Origin: Bacteroidota bacterium
Lineage (GTDB): Bacteria > Bacteroidota > Bacteroidia > Bacteroidales > Porphyromonadaceae
Reading direction: 5' to 3'
Length of the DNA stretch: 13,093 nt
Assembly: GCA_023388555.1 (NCBI GenBank)
Contig: JAEWGA010000027.1
Location: 1-13,093, forward strand
In this document: positions 1 to 7,060 of the stretch, in pieces
Numbering within the stretch: the first letter of the stretch is position 1
How the letters are laid out: every line of letters starts with the position of its first letter
The notes under the pieces: generated by a model
What the model was told of the DNA's origin: nothing
Database searches by the model: none
Seen by the model: the letters and a program-made list of their open reading frames with translations, nothing else
Program-made: the position numbers and the translations under genes

Positions 1-60
1 GAAGTTAAGCCCAATAACGCCGATGGTACTGCTACGGTGGGAGAGTAGGTAGCCGCCACT
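1..60 (+). rRNA. rrf: 5S ribosomal RNA, 3' part
   Basis: The window opens inside a 5S rRNA gene. The stretch from GAAGTTAAGCCC through GGTGGGAGAGTAGGTAGCCGCC is the conserved 3' half of bacterial 5S rRNA: the helix III side and the closing GGTGGGAGAGTAGGT segment. The 5' half lies outside the window. A strong terminator follows at once, so this is the last gene of a plus-strand rRNA operon. The exact 3' end is uncertain by a few bases. Confidence 0.93.
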
Positions 61-66
61 TTTAAC

Positions 67-118
67 ACAGATAGGGAGATGCTCTAAGTGCGAGCAACTC
101 CCTATCTGTTCTTTTTTT
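67..118 (+). terminator. rRNA operon terminator
   Basis: A perfect 12-bp stem pairs 67-78 (ACAGATAGGGAG) with 98-109 (CTCCCTATCTGT). An inner 4-bp stem pairs GCTC at 81-84 with GAGC at 92-95. Seven T follow at 112-118. This is a textbook intrinsic terminator just behind the 5S gene. Confidence 0.92.
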
Positions 119-658
119 CCTCCCCCTCTTCCCCTCTTTTCTTCTTTTATTGGGTTGTTTTGTACTGTTACGCATTTTGTTTTTGTGTTTAGCGGCGGAT
201 AGTAGTAGGTTTATCCTTATCTTTGCTAAAAGTGTAAAGAGACTGCTTCCGAAAAAACAGGATTTGATGAATAGAATATATTGATGCTCGTAACGAGCTT
301 CTTTCTGGTGTCGGGGGTTGTTAGTGCCCAGTCCCGGAAACATGTTGTGCAACCTCAAGAAACGTTGTATCGCATCTTAATTAAATAGATTCTTCCTTTC
401 TTTCTCTCTTTTCTTCTTGTTTTATTGGGTTGTCTCTATTTTTTCTTCTTTGGGTGGATATAAAGTTTTGTGACGGTTGTTATTGGAGGGAAGTCCTTTT
501 ATTGGGGTGGGAATTGTATTTAGATTGAAATATCAATTAATAGCAACAGTTGTCCCGAGTGGTGTATCAAGTACGGGTATAGAAATCTGATATTCGTCCA
601 TTGGGCACGTATTGGGGCTATGTTAGATGCATCCTTTTTAATAGAAATAATTCTAAGT
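119..658. other. Gene-free stretch between convergent units
   Basis: About 540 bases with no credible coding region. The 98-codon minus-strand ORF across 62-358 runs through the rRNA terminator and resembles nothing I know. The DNA is T-rich on the plus strand. It holds an imperfect direct repeat (134-158 and 406-433), a TATCTTTG box at 218-225 with no matching -33 element, and small hairpins (GCTCG/CGAGC near 283-295; GTTG/CAAC near 342-351). It separates the end of the rRNA operon from the end of the dpp5 unit. Confidence 0.6.
134..433. repeat. Short imperfect direct repeat pair
   Basis: CTCTTTTCTTCTT followed by TTATTGGGTTGT occurs at 134-158. It recurs at 406-433 with three extra bases in the middle. 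A weaker third partial copy (TTTCTTCTTTGGGT) lies near 440-455. The copies diverge right after the repeat. It may be a decayed duplication of rRNA-flanking DNA, or chance in pyrimidine-rich sequence. Confidence 0.4.
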
Positions 659-697
659 AAAAAGGCTGCTCTTACTAAATAAGGGCAGCCTTTTTTT
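659..697. terminator. Bidirectional terminator after dpp5
   Basis: The stem pairs 661-673 with 681-693 (core GGCTGCTCTT with AAGGGCAGCC, one G-T wobble) around a 7-base loop. Seven T lie at 691-697 on the plus strand and a run of five A at 659-663 gives U residues on the minus strand. It sits about 20 bases beyond the dpp5 stop codon, so it ends the five-gene minus-strand unit. It could also stop stray plus-strand readthrough from the rRNA side. Confidence 0.85.
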
Positions 698-717
698 ATT
701 TATTGAATTGGTGTGTT

Positions 718-2784
718 TTAGGATTTTGGTTTTAGCCACTGATCCATCCATTCAAAGAAAGACCGGTAGAAGAGTAGTCCATTTTGGGGTTGTAGTATCC
801 AGTGGCTTTCATCGGGGTATATTAGCATTCTGGCAGGGATGTTGCGCATTTTTGCTGCATCGAATGCCATCATGCCTTGTGAGGCAAGTATTCGGTAGTC
901 GTGTTCTCCATGACAAATGAAAATAGGTGTATCCCATTTTTCTACGAAGCGGTGCGGTGAGTTTGCAAATGTGTTTTGGGCAACTTTGTTGTTTTTATCC
1001 CAGTAGGCACCTCCCATATCCCAATTAGCGAACCATTTTTCTTCGGTTTCCAGGTACTGCGCTTCTAAGTTAAAGATACCAGCGTGTGCGAAGAATGCTT
1101 TAAATCGTTTATTGTGGTGACCAGCTAACCAGTAAACGGAGAAGCCACCATAACTTGCACCTGTAGCTCCTAAGTGATTTTTGTCCACGTAGGGTTCTTT
1201 GCTTACTTCATCGATAGCAGTGAGGTAGTCTTGCATGTTTTGGCCTCCGTAGTCTCCACTAATTTGTTCGTTCCATTCTTTGCCGAATCCAGGCACTCCA
1301 CGTCGGTTAGGCGCTACGATAATGAATCCGTGAGAAGCAAATGTTCGTAGGTTCCACCGGTAGCTCCAGAATTGGCTTACCGTGCTTTGGGGACCTCCTT
1401 GGCAGTATAGGATAGCTGGGTATTTTTTTTGTGAGTTGAATTGAGGTGGGAGCACTACCCATGTGAGCATTTTCTTGCCATCGGTGGTGGTTATCCAACG
1501 TTTTTCGGTGGTTATATTGGGTATGTTGGATAGGGTTGAGTCGTTTTCGTGGGTGCGTTTTGTTGCGGATTTGTGTTGGTCCTTTTTGCCTAATGTTACT
1601 TGGTAGATGTCGGTTGGATAGCGCATGGATTGCAAGCCGTACAAAAGGGTTTTCCCATTTAGTGCAAATCCTGTTACGTCATCCATATCGTATTGTGTAA
1701 TGGCAGAGATTTTTTTGTTTTGTAGTTGTATTCGGAATAGGTTATTAAGTCCTAAATCGTTGGTTAGGAAGATAATGCTTTTTGCATCGGAGTCCCATTG
1801 GATTTGTTCCATATTCCGCTCGAAACCTTCGGTTAGGAAGGTTTTCTCTTTTGTCTTGAGGTCCATGATGAAAAGTCGGTTAAGGTCGGCTTCGTACCCG
1901 TCGCGTTCCATACTGGCCCAAGCAATGTATTTACCATCGGGCGAAAAGGTTGGAGTAGTATCGTACCCCATCATTCCTTCCGTGATGTTTTCGGTTTCTT
2001 CTGTGGTTGTGTCGTATATGTAGATGTCGGTGTTTGTAGATACAGCATATTCCAGTCCCCATTTTTTACGACAGCTGTATGCTATTTTCTTGCTATCGGG
2101 GCTCCAAGAGAGTTGTTCCATCCCTCCAAAGGGGCGTTGGGGCACTTCGTAAAGTTCTCCTTGGGGTAGCAGGGGTTTAGGGTTTGTTGTTAGTTGGAAG
2201 TTTTGTTCTACTTCAACAATATAAGGGGTGGGCATGGTGGTTACCCACTCGTCCCAATGTTTGTACATTAAGTCGTTGAATATTTTTCCGGTTGCCTTGG
2301 TTAGGTCTGGATGTTTTTGCTGCACGTAATTTTGCAGGGGGGCATCGTGTATTACGATTACTTTTTTTCGGTCGGGCGAGAACAGATAGGCAGCTATCTT
2401 GAAGTTTAAGTTGGATATTTTTGTTCTGTTACCTTGGAGGTCGGAAATCCACAAAGCACCATCGGCAAGGAATGCCAGGTGTTGGTCGTCCAAGAAAGAG
2501 GGAGAGGATGCTTTCCAGCTTGCGGGTAAAATAACTTGAGCATCTGCAGAGCTATTTACTTGCCCTATACAGGTTTCGTTAGTGTTGTTGTTTTGCTGAA
2601 TATTGGGGATGGAACGGGTGTAAATGAAGTGTTGTCCGTTAGGAGATATTTGAGGGGTTGATATCCGGTATAGGGATAGTAGGGTTTCGGGGGTGAAGGT
2701 TTTCTCCTGCGCGAAACCATTGGCAGGTAGCATCATTGAGATTGCAACGAGTAGTAAGTGGATAAAATACTTTTTAATTCTCAT
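718..2784 (-). CDS. dpp5: Dipeptidyl peptidase 5 (S9 prolyl oligopeptidase family)
   Basis: A 688-residue exported serine peptidase. DPP5 enzymes remove dipeptides from peptide N-termini, favouring hydrophobic or Ala residues at P1, and feed dipeptides to amino-acid fermentation. Residues 1-25 form a signal peptide (cut after GFA). Residues about 30-400 are a beta-propeller with repeated SPDGK/WSPDSKK blades. The C-terminal alpha/beta hydrolase has GASYGG with nucleophile Ser544, then Asp629 (GEHDYR) and His661 (DESHW). These line up two residues from my recollection of the P. gingivalis DPP5 triad (542/627/659), and long stretches are nearly identical to that protein. Residues 401-425 are a polar insert between the domains. 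It is the last gene of the rex unit, 20 bases after ispF, and a terminator follows. Periplasmic location is inferred. Confidence 0.93.
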   Translation of the reverse strand: MRIKKYFIHLLLVAISMMLPANGFAQEKTFTPETLLSLYRISTPQISPNGQHFIYTRSIPNIQQNNNTNETCIGQVNSSADAQVILPASWKASSPSFLDDQHLAFLADGALWISDLQGNRTKISNLNFKIAAYLFSPDRKKVIVIHDAPLQNYVQQKHPDLTKATGKIFNDLMYKHWDEWVTTMPTPYIVEVEQNFQLTTNPKPLLPQGELYEVPQRPFGGMEQLSWSPDSKKIAYSCRKKWGLEYAVSTNTDIYIYDTTTEETENITEGMMGYDTTPTFSPDGKYIAWASMERDGYEADLNRLFIMDLKTKEKTFLTEGFERNMEQIQWDSDAKSIIFLTNDLGLNNLFRIQLQNKKISAITQYDMDDVTGFALNGKTLLYGLQSMRYPTDIYQVTLGKKDQHKSATKRTHENDSTLSNIPNITTEKRWITTTDGKKMLTWVVLPPQFNSQKKYPAILYCQGGPQSTVSQFWSYRWNLRTFASHGFIIVAPNRRGVPGFGKEWNEQISGDYGGQNMQDYLTAIDEVSKEPYVDKNHLGATGASYGGFSVYWLAGHHNKRFKAFFAHAGIFNLEAQYLETEEKWFANWDMGGAYWDKNNKVAQNTFANSPHRFVEKWDTPIFICHGEHDYRILASQGMMAFDAAKMRNIPARMLIYPDESHWILQPQNGLLFYRSFFEWMDQWLKPKS

Positions 2785-2804
2785 AGCAGTTAGAGGATTT
2801 GGGG

Positions 2805-3305
2805 TTACGGGGTAGTGCTATATATAAGGGCGTTGCAGAAGGCACATATTCCTTCGCGTCGTCCTGTGGCATCTAATTTTTCGTGTGTTGTAGCCTTAAT
2901 AGATACGGCGTTGGGGGATACTTGTAAAATTTCGCTTATCCGGGAGACCATTTGGGGAATATGAGGGTTGAGCTTTGGTGCTTCGGCCACAATGGTTGCG
3001 TCGATATTCCCAACTGCATAGCCTTTGGCATGGAGTAATTGTACAACGTTCGCAAGCAGTACAGCGGAGTTGGCATCTTTATAGGCGGGGTCGGTGTCGG
3101 GGAAATGGTATCCTATATCGCGTAGGGCTGCAGCTCCCAATAGGGCATCGCTAATAGCGTGTAGAAGGACATCGGCATCGGAATGCCCGAGTAGCCCTAA
3201 GTCGGAAGGGATTTCTATACCGCCTAAGATGAGTTTTCTGTGGGGGCAGAGTTGGTGTATATCGTACCCGAAGCCAATACGATAAGGGAAGGTGCTTTCT
3301 TTCAT
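2805..3305 (-). CDS. ispF: 2-C-methyl-D-erythritol 2,4-cyclodiphosphate synthase
   Basis: A 166-residue cytosolic trimeric enzyme of the MEP isoprenoid pathway. It cyclises CDP-methylerythritol 2-phosphate to MEcPP and releases CMP. The zinc ligands are visible: Asp15 and His17 in GYDIH, and His49 in SDADVLLHAI. The C-terminal nucleotide-binding segment ATTHEKLDATGRREG matches the family ATTTEKxGxTGRxEG pattern except that the third Thr is His. Length is typical. It starts with ATG, 18 bases after porV, and ends 20 bases before dpp5, so it is co-transcribed. I recall ispF next to porV in P. gingivalis as well, which makes the pairing look ancestral rather than accidental. No functional link between MEcPP and secretion is shown. 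Confidence 0.96.
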   Translation of the reverse strand: MKESTFPYRIGFGYDIHQLCPHRKLILGGIEIPSDLGLLGHSDADVLLHAISDALLGAAALRDIGYHFPDTDPAYKDANSAVLLANVVQLLHAKGYAVGNIDATIVAEAPKLNPHIPQMVSRISEILQVSPNAVSIKATTHEKLDATGRREGICAFCNALIYSTTP

Positions 3306-3323
3306 ACTGTTGCTAAAAGTGGG

Positions 3324-4469
3324 TTAGAATTGAATGGCGGCAGATATGCGGAATGTCTTGTCCAGCGCATCGTAAGCGTTACTACTGATGTAGTAGGAGA
3401 GGTCCAGTTGCCATTGGTTAAAAGTTAACCCTAAGCCAGAGTAAAAGCCGCTTCCTGGGTTAATGGCGGGGTTGTTGTAGCGCCAGCCCAGGCGTCCTGT
3501 TAGCATTTTGTCGTAGGTTATTTCGGCTCCTATGGCAGGGGATAGCTCTTGTAGTTCTTCTTGGAATCCGTTGGCAGAGTCGTTCCACGAAGCGAATACG
3601 CCACCTATGGCACTCATTTGGTAATAACGATTTAGCTCGCTTTGATAGGCTTTAAGGTTTTGTGGGGGGAGTGTGGGTGCCATAAGTTTATTTACTTCGG
3701 TGCTTAGTTGTATGTCCCACTGGTCGGTTATGGCGTATTGTGCTCCTACGCCTATATTAAAAGAGGCGGGTAGGAAGGAGTATGTTTTTCCATTGTCGAA
3801 GGATACTTTGTTCCCTATGTTCTTTATGGCCAACCCTGCTTGTAAAACAATGTCTTTTCCTTTGAAGGGGAGGATTTCCCTGTAGGTGAGAGAGAGGTCG
3901 GCCATAAATGCCGATGCGGTAGCGTTGTTTTCTACCCCTGAATAGTTCATGTTAATATGGGCATAACGAAGAGTTAAGCCTGCACCGAGTTGTGGTAATA
4001 GTTTAATAGCATAACCAGCATCCAGTGCCCACTCGTTGGGGTATATTTCAATAGGAGCTTTTCCTTCGCCAGGGAAGGCAGAAACTTTTCCTATGCTGAA
4101 GTAACGGAACGATGCACCAACGGCATGGGTGAACCGATTGCTTCCCCATTTATAGTAGCCACCAAGGTAGGCAACGCCCATATCGTTAACTAACTGAGAC
4201 ATCCAGGGCGTATAATTGGCCGAGGCACTCCACGTGTTGGGCGAAAAAACCGTTTTAGAAAGGTTATGGTATACCGCTGCTGCATCGGCAGATGTTGCTA
4301 CACCTATATTCCCTAAGCCTGCACCCCGAGCATCGGGCAGGATAGCTAACGAGGGGGCTGCTATACGATAGGTTTTAGGGTAGTAGATTTGCTCTTGCTG
4401 CGCTTGGCTAACCATTACGTTACATAAAAGAGTTGCTGTTAAGCATACTTGGCAAAGAAGGTGTTTCAT
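3324..4469 (-). CDS. porV: Type IX secretion outer-membrane protein PorV
   Basis: A 381-residue beta-barrel of the FadL-like PorV (LptO) family. PorV is an outer-membrane shuttle of the type IX secretion system: it takes cargo with a C-terminal domain from the translocon to the PorU sortase. Residues 1-23 are a signal peptide ending SQA. The family N-terminus follows, with DARGAGLGNIGVA at about 46-58 and YTPWMSQLVND at about 86-96. The rest shows alternating strand patterns and ends in Phe (AAIQF), as outer-membrane barrels do. I chose ATG at 4469; an in-frame TTG three codons upstream is possible and would leave one base between the genes. A familiar short motif differs: HWNPAK is usual, YHNLSK is found here. 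porU, beside porV in P. gingivalis, is not in this window. Confidence 0.88.
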   Translation of the reverse strand: MKHLLCQVCLTATLLCNVMVSQAQQEQIYYPKTYRIAAPSLAILPDARGAGLGNIGVATSADAAAVYHNLSKTVFSPNTWSASANYTPWMSQLVNDMGVAYLGGYYKWGSNRFTHAVGASFRYFSIGKVSAFPGEGKAPIEIYPNEWALDAGYAIKLLPQLGAGLTLRYAHINMNYSGVENNATASAFMADLSLTYREILPFKGKDIVLQAGLAIKNIGNKVSFDNGKTYSFLPASFNIGVGAQYAITDQWDIQLSTEVNKLMAPTLPPQNLKAYQSELNRYYQMSAIGGVFASWNDSANGFQEELQELSPAIGAEITYDKMLTGRLGWRYNNPAINPGSGFYSGLGLTFNQWQLDLSYYISSNAYDALDKTFRISAAIQF

Positions 4470-4479
4470 ACGGTACAAG

Positions 4480-5073
4480 TTATCGGATGCCTAAGTAGGC
4501 AAGTTCCATATTGTTTTGCGATACGTAAAAATTATCTCCTAAAGCTATAGTTTGGGTTGTTGTACAGCCTGGAAAAAGAAGCAAGTCGCCCATTTTTAAT
4601 AGGTATAGTTCGCTAAGAAAAGATATCCAACGGTAAACCAACTCTAAAGGCGGCGGGCAAACTTCCACCTTCCCCTGGGGGGATAGGAAGTGTATAGCCC
4701 CCCTTTCTTGGGGTAGAGCAGAGAAATTATCCAGTACCAATGCTCCATCGAACCCAATAAAAGGAGTTGGGTCGTAACCGTGTTGTATACTGTCGCGTAA
4801 TTGCGGGAGGTCGGCTACGGCTATGCCTACTGCTACTTGGGAGATATAGCGGTGTGCAAACCTAAGCGGAACAAACTTCCCCACTTTAGCCACTTTATAG
4901 GCTACCACAGGGTAGGCCGACAGTTGGGTTAAATGAGGTAGCGGGTACAGGTGTTTGCCGCTATTAACAACGGAAGAGTCGGGGCGCATCAGCAAGGTTT
5001 GTACCGATGGTTGTGAAAAGGCTTCAATACTTTCTTGCAAAAGCCATTGCCTATCTGTCCCAAAGACTTTCAT
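4480..5073 (-). CDS. FAH-fold protein lacking metal ligands, probable pseudoenzyme
   Basis: A 197-residue cytosolic protein. Its backbone matches the short fumarylacetoacetate hydrolase (FAH) family common in Bacteroidetes: LLMRPDSSVV at about 27-36 (family FxKPDTALL), KFVPLRFAHRYISQVAVGI at about 66-84 (family KFAHKYYDExxxGI), GFDGA at about 107-111, and LLKMGDLLLFPG at about 158-169 (family LKxGDLIFTGTP). The catalytic positions are gone. The HxEVEIV metal-binding segment reads AYPVVAY with no Glu, GIDFTARD reads GIAVADLP, and TGTPxGVG reads PGCTTTQ. I infer a fold kept for binding or structure rather than hydrolysis. It starts 2 bases after rex and ends about 10 bases before the porV ATG, so it is translated in step with both. 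I cannot name its role. A fast-evolving active homologue with relocated ligands is less likely. Confidence 0.65.
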   Translation of the reverse strand: MKVFGTDRQWLLQESIEAFSQPSVQTLLMRPDSSVVNSGKHLYPLPHLTQLSAYPVVAYKVAKVGKFVPLRFAHRYISQVAVGIAVADLPQLRDSIQHGYDPTPFIGFDGALVLDNFSALPQERGAIHFLSPQGKVEVCPPPLELVYRWISFLSELYLLKMGDLLLFPGCTTTQTIALGDNFYVSQNNMELAYLGIR

Positions 5074-5075
5074 AA

Positions 5076-5723
5076 TTACTCTTGCGCTTTAAGGCGGTTA
5101 AACATAACTGCCAAGTGAGCGTACAAAGAGGTGTTTTGGACAACAACGTTTTCGGGTACTGTAATTCGGCAGGGGGTAAAGTTCCAGATGGCTCGTATGC
5201 CGGCGTCAATAATTTGGTTGCATACTTGTTGTGCCTGTTGTGTGGGTACGGTTAATATGCCTATGGTAACGTTTGGGGGTGTTCGTTCAGGCAGTTCGCT
5301 CATGTGGTAAATGGGAATTCCACTTATGTCCTTACCGCAAATATCTTGTCGGATGTCGAAACCTCCTACAATATTTAGCCCGTATTGCGATAGTCCCTTA
5401 TCCGAAATTAGGGCAGCACCTAAACTTCCAACGCCAAAAATGTAAGCTTGGTGTTGGTTGGTAAAACCAAGAAAGTCCTCCAGGACGGTTACTATGTTTT
5501 CTACCCGATACCCGACCCGTGTTTTTCCTGATAGTTGCACAAAGGAGAGGTCTTTTGCTACAAGGGCGGAGTCGATTCCTATAGCTCGGGCTATTCCTGT
5601 GGAGGAAACCATTTCTACGCCATCGGTATAAAGGCTTTTAACGTGAGCTAGGTACCAAGGGAGCCTACGTAAAGTTGGCTCGGGTACTTCGGATGAATAT
5701 ATATTAGATTTTTTACGAGACAT
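5076..5723 (-). CDS. rex: Redox-sensing transcriptional repressor Rex
   Basis: A 215-residue dimeric repressor that senses the NADH/NAD+ ratio; NADH binding releases it from DNA in known members. The N-terminal winged helix spans about 13-80 and contains SSTGIARAIGI, VAKDLSF and GKTRVGYRV. VAKDLS rather than VRKDLS is, from memory, normal for Bacteroidetes. The Rossmann domain follows with GVGSLGAAL at about 97-105 and GFD at about 121-123 as the NAD-binding acidic end. The conserved tail NTSLYAHLAVMFNRL closes the protein. ATG at 5723 is preferred to a TTG 15 codons upstream, because family N-termini begin near MSRK and the longer form would cover the likely operator. It heads the five-gene unit, so its own product may control porV, ispF and dpp5. 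Confidence 0.94.
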   Translation of the reverse strand: MSRKKSNIYSSEVPEPTLRRLPWYLAHVKSLYTDGVEMVSSTGIARAIGIDSALVAKDLSFVQLSGKTRVGYRVENIVTVLEDFLGFTNQHQAYIFGVGSLGAALISDKGLSQYGLNIVGGFDIRQDICGKDISGIPIYHMSELPERTPPNVTIGILTVPTQQAQQVCNQIIDAGIRAIWNFTPCRITVPENVVVQNTSLYAHLAVMFNRLKAQE

Positions 5724-5746
5724 TAGTTCGTGTTGAAAGCGTAAAA

Positions 5747-5763
5747 TTGTGCACTTGTGCCAA
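5747..5763. promoter_or_regulatory. Candidate Rex operator
   Basis: On the minus strand the site reads TTGGCACAAGTGCACAA. It is an imperfect inverted repeat (AATTGGCAC and GTGCACAATT arms when extended to 5745-5765). The classical Rex operator is 18 bp, TTGTG-N8-CACAA. This site equals that pattern with one base missing from the left arm. It lies about 10-25 bases downstream of the presumed start of transcription and about 25-40 bases before the rex ATG, a natural place for autorepression. The spacing defect makes it only a candidate. Confidence 0.4.
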
Positions 5764-5776
5764 TTCAAGTGTTATA

Positions 5777-5784
5777 CAAATGTA
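5777..5784 (-). promoter_or_regulatory. Promoter -7 element of the rex unit
   Basis: TACATTTG on the minus strand fits the Bacteroidetes -7 consensus TAnnTTTG exactly. It lies about 54 bases upstream of the rex ATG. No clear TTG is seen at -33, as expected if the promoter is weak or needs an activator. No other promoter is evident in the five-gene unit. Confidence 0.6.
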
Positions 5785-5904
5785 ACTCTTTCCTCCCTAA
5801 TTATAGTGCATTTAAGATGTGTTGGGGCAGTATTATAGGCTGTGTTCCCCTTGTTTGCAGTTGTCTTAACTCTTCTTGTTATGAGGTTTTAAGGAGAATG
5901 GTGT

Positions 5905-5940
5905 ATGAAATACAAGAGGCGAAGAAATCGTTACTGCTAA
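5905..5940 (+). CDS. Possible 11-codon basic peptide
   Basis: A tiny plus-strand ORF encodes MKYKRRRNRYC, with six basic residues out of eleven. AAGGAG at 5891-5896 is a strong Shine-Dalgarno, 8 bases before the ATG; this is unusual here, where real starts mostly lack one. Its second half is inside the 5' arm and loop of the hairpin at 5917-5954. No plus-strand gene follows, so it is not an obvious attenuator leader. I found no plus-strand promoter. It may be chance. Confidence 0.2.
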   Translation: MKYKRRRNRYC

Positions 5941-5959
5941 CGGGTTCTTCGCCTTTTTT
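5917..5959. terminator. Terminator-like hairpin between prfA and rex
   Basis: A perfect 10-bp stem pairs 5917-5926 (AGGCGAAGAA) with 5945-5954 (TTCTTCGCCT). An inner CGTTA/TAACG stem (5929-5933, 5938-5942) is also possible. Six T at 5954-5959 make it a good terminator on the plus strand. On the minus strand, where it would end the purM-prfA transcript 18 bases after the prfA stop codon, the tail is only CTTGTATTT. It probably works for prfA, but the better T-run faces a side with no recognised gene. Confidence 0.7.
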
Positions 5960-5971
5960 GGTTTGGTGGAG

Positions 5972-7060
5972 TTATAGTTCGGCTTCTTTAAGTCGTTCCA
6001 CATTCTCGGCCACTGTAAGAGCATCTATAAGTGGCTGAATATCACCATTAAGAATATCGGGGAGCTGATACAAAGTAAGGTTTATGCGGTGGTCGGTAAC
6101 TCTGCCCTGAGGAAAGTTATAGGTCCTTATTTTTGCGGAACGGTCCCCCGTGGATACTAACGTTTTACGTTTAGATGCTATCTCATCGAGGTGTTTCTGA
6201 TATTCTTGGTTGTAAACGCGTGTACGAAGTTCGGAGAGGGCACGCTCTTTATTTTTTAGCTGGGAGCGTTCGTCCTGGCTTTGCACAACGATGCCTGTAG
6301 GGATATGTACTATTCGGACGGCAGAATAGGTTGTGTTAACGGACTGTCCACCAGCCCCCGAAGAGCAGAAGGTGTCTATCCGGAGGTCGGACTCTTTTAT
6401 TTCTACGTCCACCTCGTCGGCTTCGGGGAGTACTGCAACGGTAGCTGCCGAGGTATGTACTCTGCCTTGGGTTTCGGTTTGGGGAACGCGTTGCACCCGG
6501 TGCACTCCCGACTCGTACTTAAGTATCCCATACACGTTTTCTCCCTGCACCGAGAATATAATTTCTTTGAATCCTCCCAAAGAGCCTTCGCTCACCGAGG
6601 TTACGGTGCACTTCCACCCTCTTCCCTCGCAGTATTTGGTGTACATCTTGAAGAGGTCTCCTGCAAAAAGGGCTGCTTCATCGCCTCCTGTTCCGCCCCT
6701 AATTTCTATAATGGCATTTTTTTCGTCCTCGGGGTCTTTGGGCACCAATAGCAGTTTTATTTCCTCCTCCATCTTTGGGAGCTGTTCCTCTGTTAATGCC
6801 AGTTCCGACTTTGCAAGGGCTATAAACTCGGGGTCTTTTTCTGTTTTCAGTATTTCCAGGCTTTCATTTCGGTTGCTTACCAAAGCTTGGTACTTGTCCA
6901 CATGGGTTACTATTTGGCTGAGTTCCTTGTACTCTCGGCTCAGCTTCTCAAACCTATTGCGGTCGGCAATAACCTCTGGGTCCGATATCAATAGTGTTAC
7001 CTCCTTAAAACGTTCTTTAAGTCCCTGTGTACGTTTTAATATGTTTATATTCTCGCTCAT
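5972..7060 (-). CDS. prfA: Peptide chain release factor 1
   Basis: A 362-residue class I release factor that reads UAA and UAG and triggers release of the finished protein on the ribosome. The anticodon-like PxT tripeptide is Pro193-Gln194-Thr195 in RVPQTETQG, which marks RF1 rather than RF2 (SPF). The catalytic GGQ is Gly237-Gly238-Gln239 in SSGAGGQSVNTT; this Gln is the usual target of PrmC methylation. RGGTGGDEAALF at about 121-132 and TYNFPQGRVTDHRINLTLY at about 313-331 are also family signatures. Length is normal. It starts 14 bases after the purM stop, so the two are co-transcribed. I recall purM-prfA-pyrF in Bacteroides; pyrF is absent here and a terminator-like hairpin follows. Confidence 0.97.
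   Translation of the reverse strand: MSENINILKRTQGLKERFKEVTLLISDPEVIADRNRFEKLSREYKELSQIVTHVDKYQALVSNRNESLEILKTEKDPEFIALAKSELALTEEQLPKMEEEIKLLLVPKDPEDEKNAIIEIRGGTGGDEAALFAGDLFKMYTKYCEGRGWKCTVTSVSEGSLGGFKEIIFSVQGENVYGILKYESGVHRVQRVPQTETQGRVHTSAATVAVLPEADEVDVEIKESDLRIDTFCSSGAGGQSVNTTYSAVRIVHIPTGIVVQSQDERSQLKNKERALSELRTRVYNQEYQKHLDEIASKRKTLVSTGDRSAKIRTYNFPQGRVTDHRINLTLYQLPDILNGDIQPLIDALTVAENVERLKEAEL

Noticed and set aside
62..358. 98-codon minus-strand ORF after the rRNA operon
   Set aside because: It runs through the rRNA terminator and has a low-complexity basic tail from the pyrimidine-rich DNA; no promoter or family likeness.
5724..5768. N-terminal extension of Rex from a TTG codon
   Set aside because: It would cover the candidate operator and the presumed transcript start, and the family normally begins near MSRK at the ATG at 5723.
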